Assembly (NCBI GenBank): GCA_005885035.1
Contig: VAXZ01000112.1
Location: 1-34,129, forward strand
Length of the DNA: 34,129 nucleotides
Direction: 5' to 3'
From: Actinomycetota bacterium
GTDB taxonomy: Bacteria > Actinomycetota > UBA4738 > HRBIN12
Shown: one piece after another, positions 33,597 to 34,129 of the stretch
Position numbering within the stretch: position 1 is the first letter of the stretch
Layout: every line of letters starts with the position of its first letter
Notes under the pieces: generated by a model
What the model was told of the DNA's origin: nothing
What the model saw: the letters and a program-made list of their open reading frames with translations, nothing else
Database searches by the model: none
Translations under genes and position numbers: made by a program

Positions 33597-34129
33597 GTGG
33601 AACGCCCTCCCGAGACACCGGACGCCCCATCCGCGCCGCGGCGGCCTTGGGTCGTCCTGCTCGCCGCGGGGGCGGTCGGTGGCGCCGCGCTCATGGTCTT
33701 GCTCTGGCTCGCGAAGGACGACGCGACCGACGTCCCGCCGGGGTGGTTGTTCGCCGTGTCGGGCATCGTCGTCGCCGGTGTCGGGGGGTTCGCGGTCTGG
33801 CTCGCGGCGCTGCAGAGCCGCCTCGTCCCGCGATCGGCGATCGCCCTCGGTGGCGGGTTCGCATGCATCGCGGTCGCGAAGTTCGCGCTCGCCCCATTCG
33901 GATTCTTCCGAACGGTCAGCGGGAGGGAGATCCAAACCCTCGGCGATCAAGGCTCGCTCATCTGGATCACGGCGTTCGGTGTGCTGGTGCTTTACGTGAT
34001 CGCGATCAGGCTGATCGCCCGGGTTGCCCGGAACCGCCTGCAGGATGCGCCCCGGGCTCGACCGGTGGTGACCGTTGGGCTCGTGCTCTCGCTCGCGGCC
34101 ATGGGCCTCGCGCTTCCCTTCATCGCCGC
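33597..34129 (+). CDS. Multi-span membrane protein of unknown function, 5' part (runs off the window)
   Basis: An open frame of 177 codons with no stop before the window end. After a Pro-rich start (VERPPETPDAPSAPRRP) there are hydrophobic segments at about residues 19-40 (VVLLAAGAVGGAALMVLLWL), 54-75, 84-103, 125-147 (LIWITAFGVLVLYVIAIRLI) and 162 onward. The short polar tail before the first helix and the basic RVARNRLQDAPRARP loop suggest an inner-membrane protein. I do not recognise the family. The GTG start is supported by the TACGTT box seven bases upstream; no ATG fits before the first helix. It is divergent from alsS. Confidence 0.7.
   Translation, partial: MERPPETPDAPSAPRRPWVVLLAAGAVGGAALMVLLWLAKDDATDVPPGWLFAVSGIVVAGVGGFAVWLAALQSRLVPRSAIALGGGFACIAVAKFALAPFGFFRTVSGREIQTLGDQGSLIWITAFGVLVLYVIAIRLIARVARNRLQDAPRARPVVTVGLVLSLAAMGLALPFIA

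Overview
This is a GC-rich window with densely packed genes. Many neighbours overlap by 4 bp (ATGA or GTGA) or by 8 bp, and several single genes have a TANNNT box 6-8 bases before the start codon with no Shine-Dalgarno sequence (leaderless style). Together with the order secA / prfB / ftsE / ftsX / smpB / ssrA, a zinc-type ECF anti-sigma factor and heterotetrameric sarcosine oxidase, this suggests an actinobacterium (Actinomycetota), possibly a deep uncultured lineage. That placement is inference; no rRNA gene is present.

Layout. 1-10421 (all minus strand): the 5' part of a group II PLP decarboxylase, a DUF2277 protein, a transglutaminase / DUF58 / MoxR ATPase cluster, an agmatinase-like ureohydrolase overlapping a peptidase S51 (cyanophycinase-like) gene, and two paralogous phytoene-desaturase-like FAD oxidoreductases. 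10422-10607 is a divergent control region with a 17-bp palindrome. 10608-19975 (plus): a GcvT-family aminomethyltransferase, a membrane-anchored AlkP-superfamily hydrolase whose metal ligands appear circularly permuted, a third FAD oxidoreductase with its own promoter, and sarcosine-oxidase-type subunits in the order D, A, G, B. 20009-23432: a YcaQ/AlkX-like DNA glycosylase, an ECF sigma / anti-sigma / blue-copper lipoprotein unit and a cupin. 23654-25783: an HNH endonuclease beside the 3' end of tmRNA, tmRNA (tag ANDEFALAA), DUF2461 and SmpB. 25794-34129: FtsX, FtsE, release factor 2 with its programmed +1 frameshift, a GNAT acetyltransferase, SecA, catabolic-type acetolactate synthase, and the start of a membrane protein.

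How the genes may work together. The middle block looks like a catabolic island for N-methylated or other amine compounds. The three flavin oxidoreductases and the SoxDAGB complex would oxidise C-N bonds. The GcvT domains, one free and one fused in SoxA, would pass the one-carbon unit to tetrahydrofolate. The SoxA subunit carries complete cysteine sets for two [2Fe-2S] clusters, so electrons may go to a carrier rather than directly to oxygen. The right-hand block is housekeeping: ribosome rescue, division-site ABC transporter, translation termination and Sec export.

Most worth a second look: the apparently permuted AlkP-like enzyme; a perfect 28-bp inverted repeat inside the DUF58 gene, which makes both strands encode nearly the same peptide; a 34-bp tandem duplication at the end of the transglutaminase gene that abuts the promoter of the next gene; an RF2 with SPY instead of SPF; and the recurring leaderless promoter signature. 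I saw no CRISPR array, tRNA, rRNA or insertion sequence. The longest gaps between genes are about 220 bases (23433-23653) and 186 bases (10422-10607).
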